This document shows positions 35,750 to 46,892 of a stretch of 64,000 bases of DNA, piece after piece. A program made the position numbers and the translations under genes. The DNA comes from Phorcus lineatus (lineage: Eukaryota; Mollusca; Gastropoda; Trochida; Trochidae), in contig OV121089.1 in the NCBI GenBank assembly GCA_921293015.1, forward strand, positions 40,224,520 through 40,288,519, given 5' to 3'. The notes beneath the pieces were generated by a model that saw only the letters and a program-made list of their open reading frames with translations, did no database searches and was not told where the DNA came from. The first letter of the stretch is position 1, and each line of letters opens with the position of its first letter.

Positions 35750-35843
35750 AGGAGAATGTCCGAAAACTGGAGATTATTTTCGCACGAGGAGCGGGTTGGA
35801 GGCCGTGAGGCGAAAATAATCTCCAGTTTGAGGACTTTCTCCT
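35750..35843. repeat. Foldback palindrome, 34-bp arms
   Basis: The arms at 35,750-35,783 and 35,810-35,843 are inverted copies with three mismatches. The inner 17 bp (CTGGAGATTATTTTCGC and its complement) are perfect. The 26-bp loop is GC-rich. It is absent from spacer 2. A MITE-like foldback is the likely identity. Confidence 0.75.
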
Positions 35844-35936
35844 ACTTAAACAAAGTTCGATCTCACAGTACACCGAGCGAACGCGGGACGCTATGCTCAA
35901 ACACAACTTTACACCTACACGTGCCTAACTATGGGA

Positions 35937-36135
35937 GGTGAGGGGAATTGGTGTTTAATGCCGCTTTCAAGATTATTTCATTTATATCGTGGCTGCTAGT
36001 ATTTTTGCAGGGAGAAAGCCCGCAACACTATTGTGGCTATGTATTGCAGTGAAACCTGCGAGCATCGCCTGGAACTAGCGAACCATGGGTGGTACTGCAC
36101 TGAATTTCAGTGTAGCATTGCACCCAAACCTGACT
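35937..36135 (-). mobile_element. 5'-truncated copy of the same SINE
   Basis: It is ~85-90% similar to the body of the 34,343 SINE but stops before the tRNA head. It is flanked by near-identical CCTAACTATGGGAG / CCTAACTATAGGAG, a target-site duplication with one change. It sits directly upstream of the Crypton-like exon. A still shorter piece of the family (GGCTGCTAGTATTATTTCAG) lies at 34,737-34,790, with a partner at 47,820-47,870. Confidence 0.75.
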
Positions 36136-36163
36136 CCTAACTATAGGAGAGTTGTTGGTATAA

Positions 36164-37276
36164 AAGGCTGTGACGGAGCAGATGGCGTGCATTTCGACTG
36201 TCCAGTCCATCGGCATCCATCCGCTGAGGGGTACCATCGGACGTCTGTGTAAGCAAGACAGCTTCTCTGGCTTGTTCAGCATCCACGCACTCCGCGCTAC
36301 CACAGCTACCCGGCTCTACGACAGTGGAATAGATTAAAAGCTCATCGCAGAGAGGACGGGACATGAGTCTGTAGCAATCCGAGGCTACAATGTGAGTTTG
36401 CAGAGACTGTTTAGTGTTTATATCTACTAATTGATCCAGCAGGCTTACAGTATGAAGATGTTGATAACGATCGAAAACCGGACAATGATCCCAACAAAGC
36501 ATAAATTTGTAAACAACTTCATAAATGAGCAGATGAATATCAGTGGACATAGTATTTCTAGACTTATTTTAGATTTGCGGGAATGACAAAAACCCTTAGA
36601 GACAACCCGTCAAGCTTTCAAAATTCTCAAAATTAGATCCTCAATTCGTCTAACTAATATCCAATTTCAAATATAGTAAGGTAAATTACGTTCTTCGTTA
36701 TATATGCATAATTATTGTACCAACAATAGTGTTCTGGAATCCGAGATCTATATCTTAAATCTTATCACGACCTTTTACGTACTCTGTGTAAATTGAGATG
36801 TGTCATGAACTTAAAGTGACACTCTCAAATTTACATCGGATCTTATTTATTTTTACCGGAATACTATTTGAGTTGATTGAAGTCCACTCTACTATCATTT
36901 CCATCCCCATGTTTCTTTCAAATTCGAAAGCTGATTTGACTGACACCAACACATCTCCTAGATTAGCCTATGAGCTCTAATTAACAAAACGTAGTCACTC
37001 TATTCCCTAAAACTTTCTTCAGTTATTGTCACCTTATTGTTGCTTATTGTCTCATATTTTCTGTATTCATTACAGAGAGCATCAGCTGGAATGGAAGCAA
37101 TAGTTGATGCGATTATCAAAAGAAAGGCGCCATCCGCATCGACCTTTGCGGTTTTGACGTCTACGTCATCGACAGAATCTACATGTACATCGACAAAAGA
37201 ACAACTGCCTCCTGCTGATCCCCGAGATTTGAAACTCGTCTTGAAAGATGGCGTGACGCTGTCTATTGGATTCTGA
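36164..37276 (+). mobile_element. Crypton-like tyrosine recombinase, last two exons (broken)
   Basis: The frame from 36,164 encodes GIHPLRGTIGRLCK, then SIHALRATTATRLYDSG and AERTGHESVAIRGYN. These are the H-x-x-R, GH and terminal Tyr of DUF3504/Crypton-type tyrosine recombinases. A perfect donor GTGAGT follows at 36,392. A phase-0 acceptor at 37,075 opens a last exon (37,076-37,276; RASAGMEAIVDAIIKRKAPS to DGVTLSIGF, stop), followed by AATAAA within ~15 bp and a GT-rich stretch. One in-frame stop interrupts the first exon between SGID and KLIAERTGH (36,335), so the copy is probably dead. Upstream catalytic parts are missing, cut off by the SINE at 35,937. The block is absent from spacer 2. 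An alternative is a decayed host gene derived from a Crypton. Confidence 0.7.
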
Positions 37277-37683
37277 ACTAAACAATAAAGTGTGAATTTG
37301 AATTTGTTGTGTTCTTTTTCTTGCCACAGTATAATGAAAACATGGCTTTTATTTTCAATAAAAGTTGTTTTTCATTTTTAGTCTGATATTTATATATTCA
37401 ACGTCAAGCACAATGTTAAACTTTAGTCTCGGAACGAATCGAAGATATGATCTAGTGAGATTGATTTACGACACATGTGGTTGCGTTTTGTTTAGATCCC
37501 TGGAGATTTCAGCTAATCGTGAGTTGTACCTAAAAGATTATAACTATGGGAGGATACCATGAACTATAGGAGGATGAACATGAGTTGAAGACTATGGGAC
37601 ACTTTATTTGATTTCGTAAAAATATAGGTCATTTCGCATAACATCATAATTTTAAGAGTAAAACTAATGTTCACAAAATTGTG

Positions 37684-37684
<1 letters not shown>

Positions 37685-37739
<55 letters not shown>
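37685..37739. repeat. (TA)n microsatellite
   Basis: About 27 uninterrupted TA units. The corresponding tract in spacer 2 is at 52,797-52,841. Confidence 0.95.
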
Positions 37740-37742
<3 letters not shown>

Positions 37743-37772
37743 AAAGTTAAATGTACATTGTTTATGTATCAA

Positions 37773-37992
37773 ATATTCTTTAAAAATAACAAACTGAAGA
37801 TTGGTCTTCATATAAGTTCATTACCAACCGGTTTCACAACATGGTGATCATCAGGGTAACTTATACATTGTGTTGCTAAGGTATAGCGTTAACAATGGCA
37901 AGGGACGTAATTCATGATCACCATGTTGTGAAACCGGTTGGTAATGAACTTATATGAAGACCAATCTTCAGTTTGTTATTTTTAAAGAATAT
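37773..37992. mobile_element. Element with 79-bp perfect inverted repeats, inside a TA tract
   Basis: The arms at 37,773-37,851 and 37,914-37,992 are exact inverted copies over 79 bp, around a 62-bp unique spacer. A (TA)n tract lies just to the left and ATATATATAT follows on the right. Spacer 2 has only the simple TA tract here. Perfect arms suggest recent insertion or ongoing arm homogenisation. No coding capacity; a MITE/foldback transposon targeting TA microsatellites is the likeliest reading. Confidence 0.8.
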
Positions 37993-39280
37993 ATATATAT
38001 AACTCATCTGCACGCTGGTGACAAACAAATTTTGCTAAAGAATAATAGAACTTTCGATGCTCACTCATCAAACACAACCTAAAGACACTCTTAAATTGGG
38101 TCGTTAAAATGTCTAATGTATGTAAAGGAGAGGTCTCAGATTTTACCTACATGCATGTGTTTACAAGCAATGCGTGATACCTGTGAATTAGATTTTATTC
38201 TGTACACACCAATTTAATGCTATTTATCTTCCAAGACCTGTTATTTTATTCTCCTTGCGAGACGTAATGTATCTAAATATATGTGCAATGAGTTTATTCT
38301 TAATCGTTTTGACAAGTATCCTTATTCGAATATTTTACTTTGTATTTGCATGTACAAATCTTTTGGAAGTAATATTGTTTACATCAATGCATAATCTTTA
38401 TACCCTACTTCAATTTCTGTCTTACCATTAAACATATTGTGCTCTCTTTATGTCTCTCGTAACTCTAACAAGAGTTGCTCAATACATGGTTAACGTTGAA
38501 CTTAGTGTGTATTTTATGTATATATTTTTATATCATGTAATATGGTGAGACTTTTCAGCACCGCGGTGCGATTGACAGCTAGCAACATGTATTACAAGAG
38601 TATACTATCGTTGCTCTCAATCGGTCAAATGGACGCAGAAATCTTACCTACTTACTATCCTATTACACTTGAAATTGAGTTACGATAAAAGCCCTAAGTT
38701 TTTTGTTTTTTAAAGCCTTAAGTAAACAATCGAAATGTTATTGGTTCGAGTCTTCACTTGTATACTTTCTGAGTATCTTTGTGAGATATTTTTAGGTATA
38801 TTGCTTTTTTGAAACATATATATATATTGTATGTACACTCGGTCTAAATTTAAAACCAACACAATGGAAAATAAATGGTGTGTCCACATATGCTGTCAAC
38901 AATGGCCTATGCAACATTCAAGACAATGTTTTCATGTTAAACTCACTTTTTCTTATATGCATGGGACCATTCTAAAGCATGATTCAAAACAGTATTTAAG
39001 TATAAGGACGACAAAAATAAAGCAATGAAATGTTGTTTTTTGTATTTTGTGAAATATAAACATCACTGAGAGACATATATGTATGTTGTTATAGAAAGTA
39101 TGTTAGACGATTACGATATAAGTGATACTCAGGGGGAATTCGCAATCTTGTTAAAACTAGCTGTAATTTAATACGCCCCGAAGTCAAAGAAATACGACTA
39201 CAATTATTTTGCACAGGCTACTAAGCGCAAATCAGGAAGTTATGAACAAAGATTAGCAATAGTGTAATTCATATGTAATT

Positions 39281-40776
39281 AGGGACCGGTCATTTATTAC
39301 AGGGGGTGGGCCGGGGTTTGTCAGAAAATAATATACAGTCACGAGGGGAAAGTCATGAAAAAAAATACAAAAGGTTTGGGAGGGTCATTTTAAAACATAC
39401 AGTTATAAAACTATTTTTCTTTAGAAATTGAAAGAGGGGCTGAAACATTATCATAAAGCCTTATCAAATGAAAATAAATTCCAGAATTTGAGCAAGACTG
39501 GTTTATATTCTTAAAAACCCATGCTCATGTAAAATAGTACCATGAATTCACTGCCCAATTCACTGTTCTTTATACTTATAGAACAAAAGGTAGAGAAGTA
39601 GTTCTGTTGGACTGAGAGTTTATACAAGCAGTCAATATATAACAGGTGTTTGCTATGTTTTTATACAACATAGATCCATATTTGATAACCAATAGACTAA
39701 TAATGTAACATGTTACATATGTAAAATATGTAATTTCTATGATTCCTAGATATGCCTTTATTATCCTTATGTTATGTTCCTTCAAAATGCAATAGCTTTC
39801 TTGTGCTACAGACTTATATTAATGTAGATGTTTAAATTTGTTTAATCAAAATCATACACTAATAGTTTAAATGTTATGAAATTTCATAATTGAATTCCTA
39901 TGATGTGAAGATTTGACATTTGACATTGTTTGGTCCTTTACTCTGAAAGTATTTGTTATAGATTTTAAACCTTTTTTGCTTTGAAGAAATCGTTATGTCC
40001 AGAGCTTGTCTCCCAACCGGCCCTTCCAGGGTTATATCAATTTATGAATGCATTGTTTCAAGTTTTCAGTTTAATCATGTGGACAAGAGATTATTTTGGT
40101 GGAATTTATAACTAGTGTATTATCTTAAGTTCTTTTTATCGCTATTAAAAGTAAAATCAGTAACGAAGTTGATCACCTACAAAAAAAAATTCCTCATCTT
40201 CCTTAGTGCTAACCTTTTTTGTTTTTTCAAGATGAAAAAGACATTGTGATTTGAATTTTTTAAAATAAATAAAGAATGAGCATTTAAATTTAAACTTAGA
40301 ATGCATTCATTCAACTTTCAATGATTGACTTATACAATGTTAAACATATGTATGTACTATAAGTATTTGTATTCAAAAATTATTTTGATATGCAGTTGAT
40401 GTTCTTAGATGCTTTCTGTAAAAAAAAGTCCCAATAAAACTGATTTTAAAACACTATAGACCATTATCAGCTGCAGGAATCATTTTAAACCAATCAATGG
40501 ATGGGTAAATCTGTTTCTTTTCAACATTTTTTTAAGTGATACTTATAAAAGTTTCTCTTTTGGAAATATCCAAGACAAAAATTTGAATGTAGAACCAACT
40601 ATAAAACTTCAAAGACCAATTTCAAGGAGTTTCTTAGATATTATTTGGGGGAGTGTCATGAAAAAATGCACTAAATTGGGAAGGGCAATGAAAAAAACCC
40701 GACGAGTTGGGGAGGGCTACATTTTACAGACAGTCCAAAGAGAACCCCCACCCTCCTGTAATAAATGACCGATTCC
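39281..40776. mobile_element. TIR DNA transposon, non-autonomous, ~1.5 kb
   Basis: The left end AGGGACCGGTCATTTATTAC (39,281) followed by AGGGGGTGGG is inverted at the right end (CCACCCTCCTGTAATAAATGACCGATTCCT, ending 40,776) with a few mismatches. Subterminal G-rich pieces (GGGGGAGTGTCATGAAAAAA and GTCATGAAAAAAAATAC) are also inverted relative to each other. No transposase frame is visible. Spacer 2 keeps only a right-end relic (53,608-53,636), its left part lying in a 2.1-kb deletion. The element therefore predates the duplication. Confidence 0.6.
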
Positions 40777-41599
40777 TCTGTTCAGAACTCCAATTGTAAT
40801 ATTTCTTTTTTGCTAAAATCAGAGTAGGGATACAGAATGCAAAACAGGGATATGTCTTAGAAGTGATGGAAGAGTTATAATAACATTTATACTGATTATT
40901 CAAGAATTTCCCCAATGTAGTTAAAACCAGATGTAATGGTCCGTCAATACATCTAGAGTAGTACTAATTGAGGTCATGTTCAACTGACCTTTGACGAATT
41001 TGAACTAACCAATTAAATGACAGCAGGAAGTAAGCTTTCAACCAACCAAAGACGAGTTTCTTTTGCATTTGGTTAAGTTCATATGCTGACGTTTACGCCA
41101 TGTTTATCCTTTCAACATGTTTTGTTTGACCTAATGCACAAATGAACATATAAACAACACACTGATATTCCGTCAACTATACCTGCATAGAAACGATTCT
41201 GGAATCAAAGTTTTCAACACAATTCCCTGCCAAGCATCGGTATCATTAGTAAATCAGATGACAGTCGATTTGAATTGATGGACCAGCTCTCTTTTGATCA
41301 CAAATAATGACAGTACCTTTACCTATACTATAAATACTTATTCAGTAATTGTTTTCTTTTCAAGTTTGTAGTGGTCAAAAGCATGTAAAAATTTGCTAGG
41401 GTTTCGCCTATTAATTACTTTCGTACGTATGAGCTTATGAAATGGTAACCACATCTCACGACTAAAGGGTCATAGTGTACATGTATGTTGCTGGGGGCAA
41501 ATATGTCTAACTTCATATGTGGTGTTATTTTATCGAGGAGTACGAGGTTTGTCCGAAAAGTAGCCTCTTAGTGTATATTCAGTTCAGAATAGTGTCAAA

Positions 41600-41940
41600 A
41601 AAAGATTTTGTAGTCGAAAACCGGACATAACCATGTACTCAAACGTAGTCTCTGAAACTTATTTACAGCAGACATAAAGAAAATATGGTCGGTAGTGTTT
41701 ATTGGGTAATTTAAGAAATATGTATATAAAAGAATTTCAACAACATCTCATTCATATTAAAGTTTTGCGATTATCAATGTAATCCAGAAAATATCATAAT
41801 CTTTTAAGTGACAAACATGCAGTTTTAGAAGAACGATTTGAAATTCACTCAAGAGATTTGGTATTTTGGTTCATTTAAGGTACATACAAAAACTTTTTTT
41901 TAAAACTTAAGAAACATACACTGTATCACTTCAAGTATAT
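41600..41940 (+). repeat. Dispersed repeat, copy in spacer 1 (CGAAAACCGGACA family)
   Basis: CGAAAACCGGACA at 41,614, then AAACGTAGTC, then CTTATTTACAGCAGACATAA. This is the same block order as at 187-280. The spacer 2 partner near 54,450 has lost the left part. Confidence 0.55.
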
Positions 41941-43781
41941 GTTTCGATATTTGATAGTAAAATAGCATTTTATGATAGCGAAATATTTGGATTTACCTAC
42001 CGAAAAAGTAATCTAAAGTTTCGTTCTCAAGATATCCTCTTGGACATTAATTTGAGAAATTGGTTGTTATCATTTCTCTGTTCCCGTTTGATAATAAAAT
42101 ATTAAAATGGCAAAATCATGGCGGTTCTCACACAAGAATGACATGTTTCAGGCAAGTTCTGCTGACAAATGAATTTTGAGGTCAAAGTTTAAGCGCAGCT
42201 GAGTTGGATAAAAGCTTTGTATCAGAGAGTTTCAATTAATTTTTTTAAAATCTTATATATCATATAAGACTGTATTTGAACAAAAATAGCTTTTGGTTCT
42301 GATCTATCATAATCCCTGGCTTGGTTTAGTGATTGGGCATTGAAGTATGAATGAAGCGTTATAAAACCAATGGTTATTCATTATTTAATTTGTCATGATA
42401 GTAATTAAGGTGCACTGAAAGATGGTATAACTTTCGTTTTCTCCCTGCGTGTCCTTTCTTTCAAGAAAGTAGAAAACAACCAATACATAATTAACATTTC
42501 CGCTATACAACTCATTAGTAATCTAAACAATAGTTATCATAAGAAACTTAAAGTATCTTGGAATCACTTACCATATATTTGAAAGCTTATATGTACAAAT
42601 AAGTTGCTTCGCTCACCTGTTCTGTCAAATTTAGTACACGTACGGTGGTGAAGAATTGTACTACCGTTTTGACTCTTAAACACCACTGATCCCCCTTCAA
42701 TTTGAGAATTGCATCGTTTTTTCGTATTAAATGTTGCTAATGGTCACGTGGTTCTAAATTTTATACAGATGGGTTCATTGGTTATACGATATTGCCAAAA
42801 TACAAAGAGGCTTAGTATGATTGGTTGAACGATCCTTTGAAAATTCCAAGTGTAATATAGAGGGAAATTCAGCTTTTAAGATGGTTGAGGCTTTGGCCTC
42901 CAACCAATAAAGAGATTCTTTTAAAACCAATTTCGGATATTGTAGTGATATGCAAAATATGAATTGATTGTATCAGTCCAAAATTCGAAAAATACCTGTA
43001 AAAACAAACGAAAACCACGTTGACTTAAATAGTATGGGGAAAAACATCTTCACAACGTCAAGGCCGAAACGAAACGACTTCAAACTCTTACCGTCTATCT
43101 CGATACATTTTGACCTTGCCGTGGGAAGATGCATGATAAAAACAACACAATATTGCGATACATGCAGCAAACTTTCATTACCTCAACAATATACGATATA
43201 TATTCTCTACGAGTGAATTTGCAGGTAAGTCTTGAGAAACCCGTTCATGAGTTGCACGTGGTATTACTATTTATATTAACTGAGCTCATTAGTTCATTTC
43301 AAACTCACCAAACTAAAGCAAAATGATATATCGGAATCGAACGTGGTCATTACTAATTCTAGATTTTTTATTCCATGTTTGATGTCAATAATAGGCACGT
43401 TAGAATACATGAACTATCGACTTATCACGATAGTTGATGTGCCAGTAGTACTGTATCGATTTAAAATTCTGTTTTAAAATCATCAAGAGTATCGAAAGCA
43501 CGACTCACTCTCGATATGTTCGACAATCAATTCAATCCATTTGTTTACTTGATTCTTCAAGTAAAATTCGTCCAGGAATACTTTTTTGGGATTTGACAAA
43601 CGCTGCAACAATGCAAACATATCACTGAGAGCTAAGATAACAACGCAAAGCTGCAAGAATGATAGTCTCTTCAGTGTCCGTAGTCACCCTATCACCCCTA
43701 TCACCCCTATAGAACTAGCTCACTAATTCAACCGATCTTGAAATTGATAAAAACACCACATTGGATAAGTTCCAAACGAAA

Positions 43782-44972
43782 TTAGTCAATAGGCAATTCC
43801 TGAGGATGAGGGTAAAGAATCAACCTGTCTTTTGGTTGACATCCTCCTCCAAAGCCCCCACATTCCAGGAATATCCATGTTCCATTCTTCTGCCTCACAA
43901 CAGGCTTCATGAAGGGCAGATAACCATAGGTTTCCCATTCTTGATCCTCGCTTACCCTCCACCCAGTTCCTCCCAGGTCGATGGTGAAGTTTCCCCTCAC
44001 ACCACAGGACAGAGCTCCACCTGCATGATAGGTATAACAGTCGTGGGCATGGCCGTACATCAGTTTGTCTGTCCTGTTTACTGAAGCGGTAAATATTTTG
44101 TCTGTTGTATTAACCATCATTACATCTATGGCAACATTGATTTTACTAAACCAAATTTCCCCTCCGTAACCTGCGCAACCAAACTTTAGTTCAGTATCAC
44201 CTGTGCAATCATGGTTCATTACCTGTGGAAAGATGCCATGGTTGACGTTAGGTAAGCTCAGGTATTCTTGAGGATCATGGGAGGCCATATCGTGACAGTA
44301 GATCCTAGCCCTGTAGTTGCTGATGTTGGTTAGGACAAGCCAATACTCCCCATCTTCACTGTTTGGTAGCAACTTCTTCACCACACTACAGGACGTCACA
44401 AGGACACACGCCGCTTCACTCCAGGTACCATTATCCTGACAAATAACTTCACTATCTGGCAGGTAGTCAGGATCACATGTCAACGTTATCGTCGTGCCAA
44501 TAGCACTTGCCTCTGGATCCACATGAAAATGCCCATTGTCTACATTCGGCAGACTCAAACACTCAGTGATGATACACTTGTAGGAAGAAGCTTCAGTGGG
44601 TTCACAATAGGAATTCAGAGGACACGGGTGATCAGCACACGGACCCGCAAGTTCTTTTGACCAGTAGGAAATATCAGAGAAGATGAAGTCACTCACTGTT
44701 GATAAAACTGTTGTGGAATTGACGGTCAGTTTGTTCAGATGACATTCTCCAGAGACACGATCAAAGTTGAAAGATTGACACTTGTTTCTAAAGAAGCAGT
44801 TCTTTGCACATATCATAATTCCTTCCGTAAATAGAGTCATGAATGTGCAGTTAGAAAGCATCTTGTTTGTGTGTAAGTCACTTAGAAACTCCGAATTTGT
44901 ACACATCTTTTCAGTAAAACAAATTACGGGGAAAAGAATGAGTATGGAAAGCATTTGTTTGATATCCATCAT
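43782..44972 (-). CDS. Secreted PAN-EGF-sushi-GON protein, array gene 2 (hybrid)
   Basis: A 396-aa intronless frame with the same modules as gene 1: signal peptide 1-20, PAN/apple-like ~24-100, four-Cys EGF-like ~112-133, sushi 138-189, GON from ~195 (RIYCHDM, GHAHDCYTYH, CGVRGNFTIDLGGTGWRVSE, CGGFGGGCQP). Residues 1-~195 are about 93% identical to gene 1 and less so to gene 3. The GON half is about 96% identical to gene 3 but clearly different from gene 1. The switch in nucleotide markers lies near 44,380-44,403, at the sushi/GON boundary. The frame is fully open and the gene 1 TATA motif is kept, so it could be expressed with gene 1's regulation and gene 3's GON domain. AATAAA on the minus strand at 43,367-43,372 is a possible distal poly(A) signal, conserved at 56,008. 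Confidence 0.85.
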   Translation of the reverse strand: MMDIKQMLSILILFPVICFTEKMCTNSEFLSDLHTNKMLSNCTFMTLFTEGIMICAKNCFFRNKCQSFNFDRVSGECHLNKLTVNSTTVLSTVSDFIFSDISYWSKELAGPCADHPCPLNSYCEPTEASSYKCIITECLSLPNVDNGHFHVDPEASAIGTTITLTCDPDYLPDSEVICQDNGTWSEAACVLVTSCSVVKKLLPNSEDGEYWLVLTNISNYRARIYCHDMASHDPQEYLSLPNVNHGIFPQVMNHDCTGDTELKFGCAGYGGEIWFSKINVAIDVMMVNTTDKIFTASVNRTDKLMYGHAHDCYTYHAGGALSCGVRGNFTIDLGGTGWRVSEDQEWETYGYLPFMKPVVRQKNGTWIFLECGGFGGGCQPKDRLILYPHPQELPID

Positions 44973-45083
44973 ATTTGTGTTCTAGCAGACACTGATCTAA
45001 ACACATGTACGTGGATATAAAATAGCCTGATCACGCCTCCAAAAGAACTGATCTCTGATGAAACGCATTGGAGCGCAATCTGT

Positions 45084-45090
45084 CTTTATA
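45084..45090 (-). promoter_or_regulatory. TATA box of array gene 2
   Basis: TATAAAG on the minus strand, 112 bp before the ATG. Position and flanks (CTGTATAAAGACA) are conserved with gene 1. Confidence 0.55.
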
Positions 45091-45199
45091 CAGCAGTAAA
45101 CCCCATGTGAAGGAACCGAGGTAATTTGTATTGAAAGATAATTCAAAGAACACCGCCTATTCACTCCGTGAATACGCTGAAAGTTCTTTACATTTCCAT

Positions 45200-45610
45200 G
45201 TCAATGTTACTTTATTCTATTTCTTTATCTATGTCTATAGTACTTTTACAGAAGTAGTTGGGATTAACATGGGTTAATACTTTGCATTAGAGTGATATGA
45301 CATATGTTCTATACTTCATTGCATTGTAGATTTTGTAGCGTATTTTGATTTATACTGTTCATTAGATTACATAATTTTATATTTCTTGGATGGACATGGT
45401 AATACTGTTCCCTATAGTTACATCGTAATGATATATATACTGGACAAACAAAAAGAAAATGGTATTCGTTTTCAATCTCATTAAAATTACAAAGTGAAAA
45501 TATTCGGTCTTCATTTTTAACATTTCTATATCTACCACTATGTCTTTAAGTCTAAGAGTTAGCGAATTAATGAATAGTAGTGGACATTCCATATCAGAAG
45601 AAAGATTTTT
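45200..45610 (-). mobile_element. LINE 3' fragment (copy in spacer 2, internally deleted)
   Basis: It is paralogous to 32,050-32,640. It keeps the MECPLLFINSL start, the KTEYFHFVI segment and the 3' trailer, but has lost ~140 bp around the FRCSSHDLL motif. The deletion arose after the spacer duplication. Confidence 0.7.
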
Positions 45611-46892
45611 GTATCTTACATCTTACTGAACAAGGCCTAGGTCAATCGTTTCAGACAAATCGGCAAAGGCCTGGGATAAAACAACATAAAGAAACACTTG
45701 CTGTAGACACAAAACCTGATCGGTTTTTTTTGTGAGGCTGACCTTCCCGCATCAAGTCTGCCATCTTGTTTATGGAAAGATCACATGAAAAAAGACGCTG
45801 TACTTTTTACTATTTTTAAAACATCTATTGAATAAACTATATGAATGGAAAGAATATCTACACATTTACAAAGGAATAATGCGAAGTCCAATCACCAATG
45901 CATTGTAATCCTACAGGACTTATAGCGCCGAAGAATGGCTTCATATCTTGTTCTTGTTTTCTTGTACCGACAACTAAAATTTGTATGCAAATATGTTTAT
46001 ATTATGAAGAATGACAAATATCAATTATATGAATTTATGACTGTATGGACATCTTTATATCTACATTTTTAAATATATCTGCATCAAAGGCTGTATCATC
46101 TGCACACTGAACATGAATCTTCAGAAATATCTATATATCCAATGTCTTATGAAATACATGTATCTATATATTTCTTATCTTATATCTTAAGTAATATGTT
46201 TATGGTTTTTGCAAGTATGATTGTATCATGGATGAATTCATGTTGAATTATTTAATGATGCACCAAATGTACCTTAATTTGTCTTTTTTGTCTATCGGTT
46301 TCTGAACAGACTAAAGCTTATATCTAATGCCTTCTGAGACCTACTCGGTCATGGTTCAGTGCATCTAAACTCTAAACAAAATAATGTTGGACAAGTGAAG
46401 TGACCCTACCTAATTTGTAGGTTGTGGTGTTGTTAACATATGTAAAGAAATGTACTGTCCGCTTGAGTCAACAATGTAATCAATAGCATAAGCTATAGTG
46501 CGATAAGTCATGGGGAACTAAATGATATATGTTTGAATGTGATTGGCCAATAACAGTTTTGCCGGTGGCAAAAGTGACGTTGGTTTTCAGAGGCATTTTG
46601 CGACTATTTTGCGTATATTTTCTAACAAATAAATCATCATTATCTAACCAACTGTTTATGATATAGGACAATATGTCCCCCTGTATAACCCAATGAAGTT
46701 ATTCTACGTAAAGTCTTTTAGTATTGTATTCTAAGGTCCCAGTAAGGTATTTTGGCGTAAAAGAAGCGAAACAGGAAGTACAAGTACAATCGTTGACACC
46801 AGTATTTGTCTTATGTTTTAAATCATTATCACCGGCGCTCAATTTGCATTTGAAGTTTTGTGTTTTTAAGCACAATTTGTGGGTTTTTCTTA

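Larger units (their letters stand above)
31853..43781. other. Spacer 1 between array genes 1 and 2
   Basis: No host gene was recognised in these ~11.9 kb. It contains the gene 1 promoter side, a LINE 3' end, a minisatellite, two SINEs, a foldback, Crypton-like recombinase exons, a (TA)n tract with a 79-bp inverted repeat and a TIR element, each listed separately. The rest is AT-rich sequence also found in spacer 2. Short ORFs in shared parts (such as 42,968) do not keep their frame in the other copy, which argues against coding. Confidence 0.6.
31261..44380. repeat. Tandem segmental duplication, unit 1 (~13.1 kb)
   Basis: It runs from inside the GON start of gene 1 to the homologous point inside gene 2. 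It matches unit 2 (44,381-57,006) in order: N-terminal gene half, LINE fragment, ~46-bp minisatellite, poly-C/AT region, GCACGCTGGTGAC repeats, (TA)n, then a ~3-kb block ending in the 3' flank and GON half of the next gene. Relative to unit 2 it carries an extra SINE (34,343-34,626), ~2.27 kb between 35,720 and 37,990, and ~2.1 kb between 38,147 and ~40,250. Confidence 0.85.

Noticed and set aside
36137-36550. 137-aa minus-strand ORF
   Set aside because: It lies antisense to the Crypton-like recombinase exon, whose conserved HALR/TGH/RGY motifs are on the + strand; the minus frame shows no motif.
42968-43326. ORFs and a CAG-GTAAGT donor-like site (43,217-43,227), also seen near 55,866
   Set aside because: The donor is conserved in both spacers but the reading frames are not, so it is explained by the duplication; no acceptor or coding exon could be paired with it.
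43761-44084. 107-aa + strand ORF, repeated at 56,432 and as short ORFs at 31,662, 44,782 and 57,390
   Set aside because: They are antisense shadows of the GON genes and recur only because the genes are duplicated.
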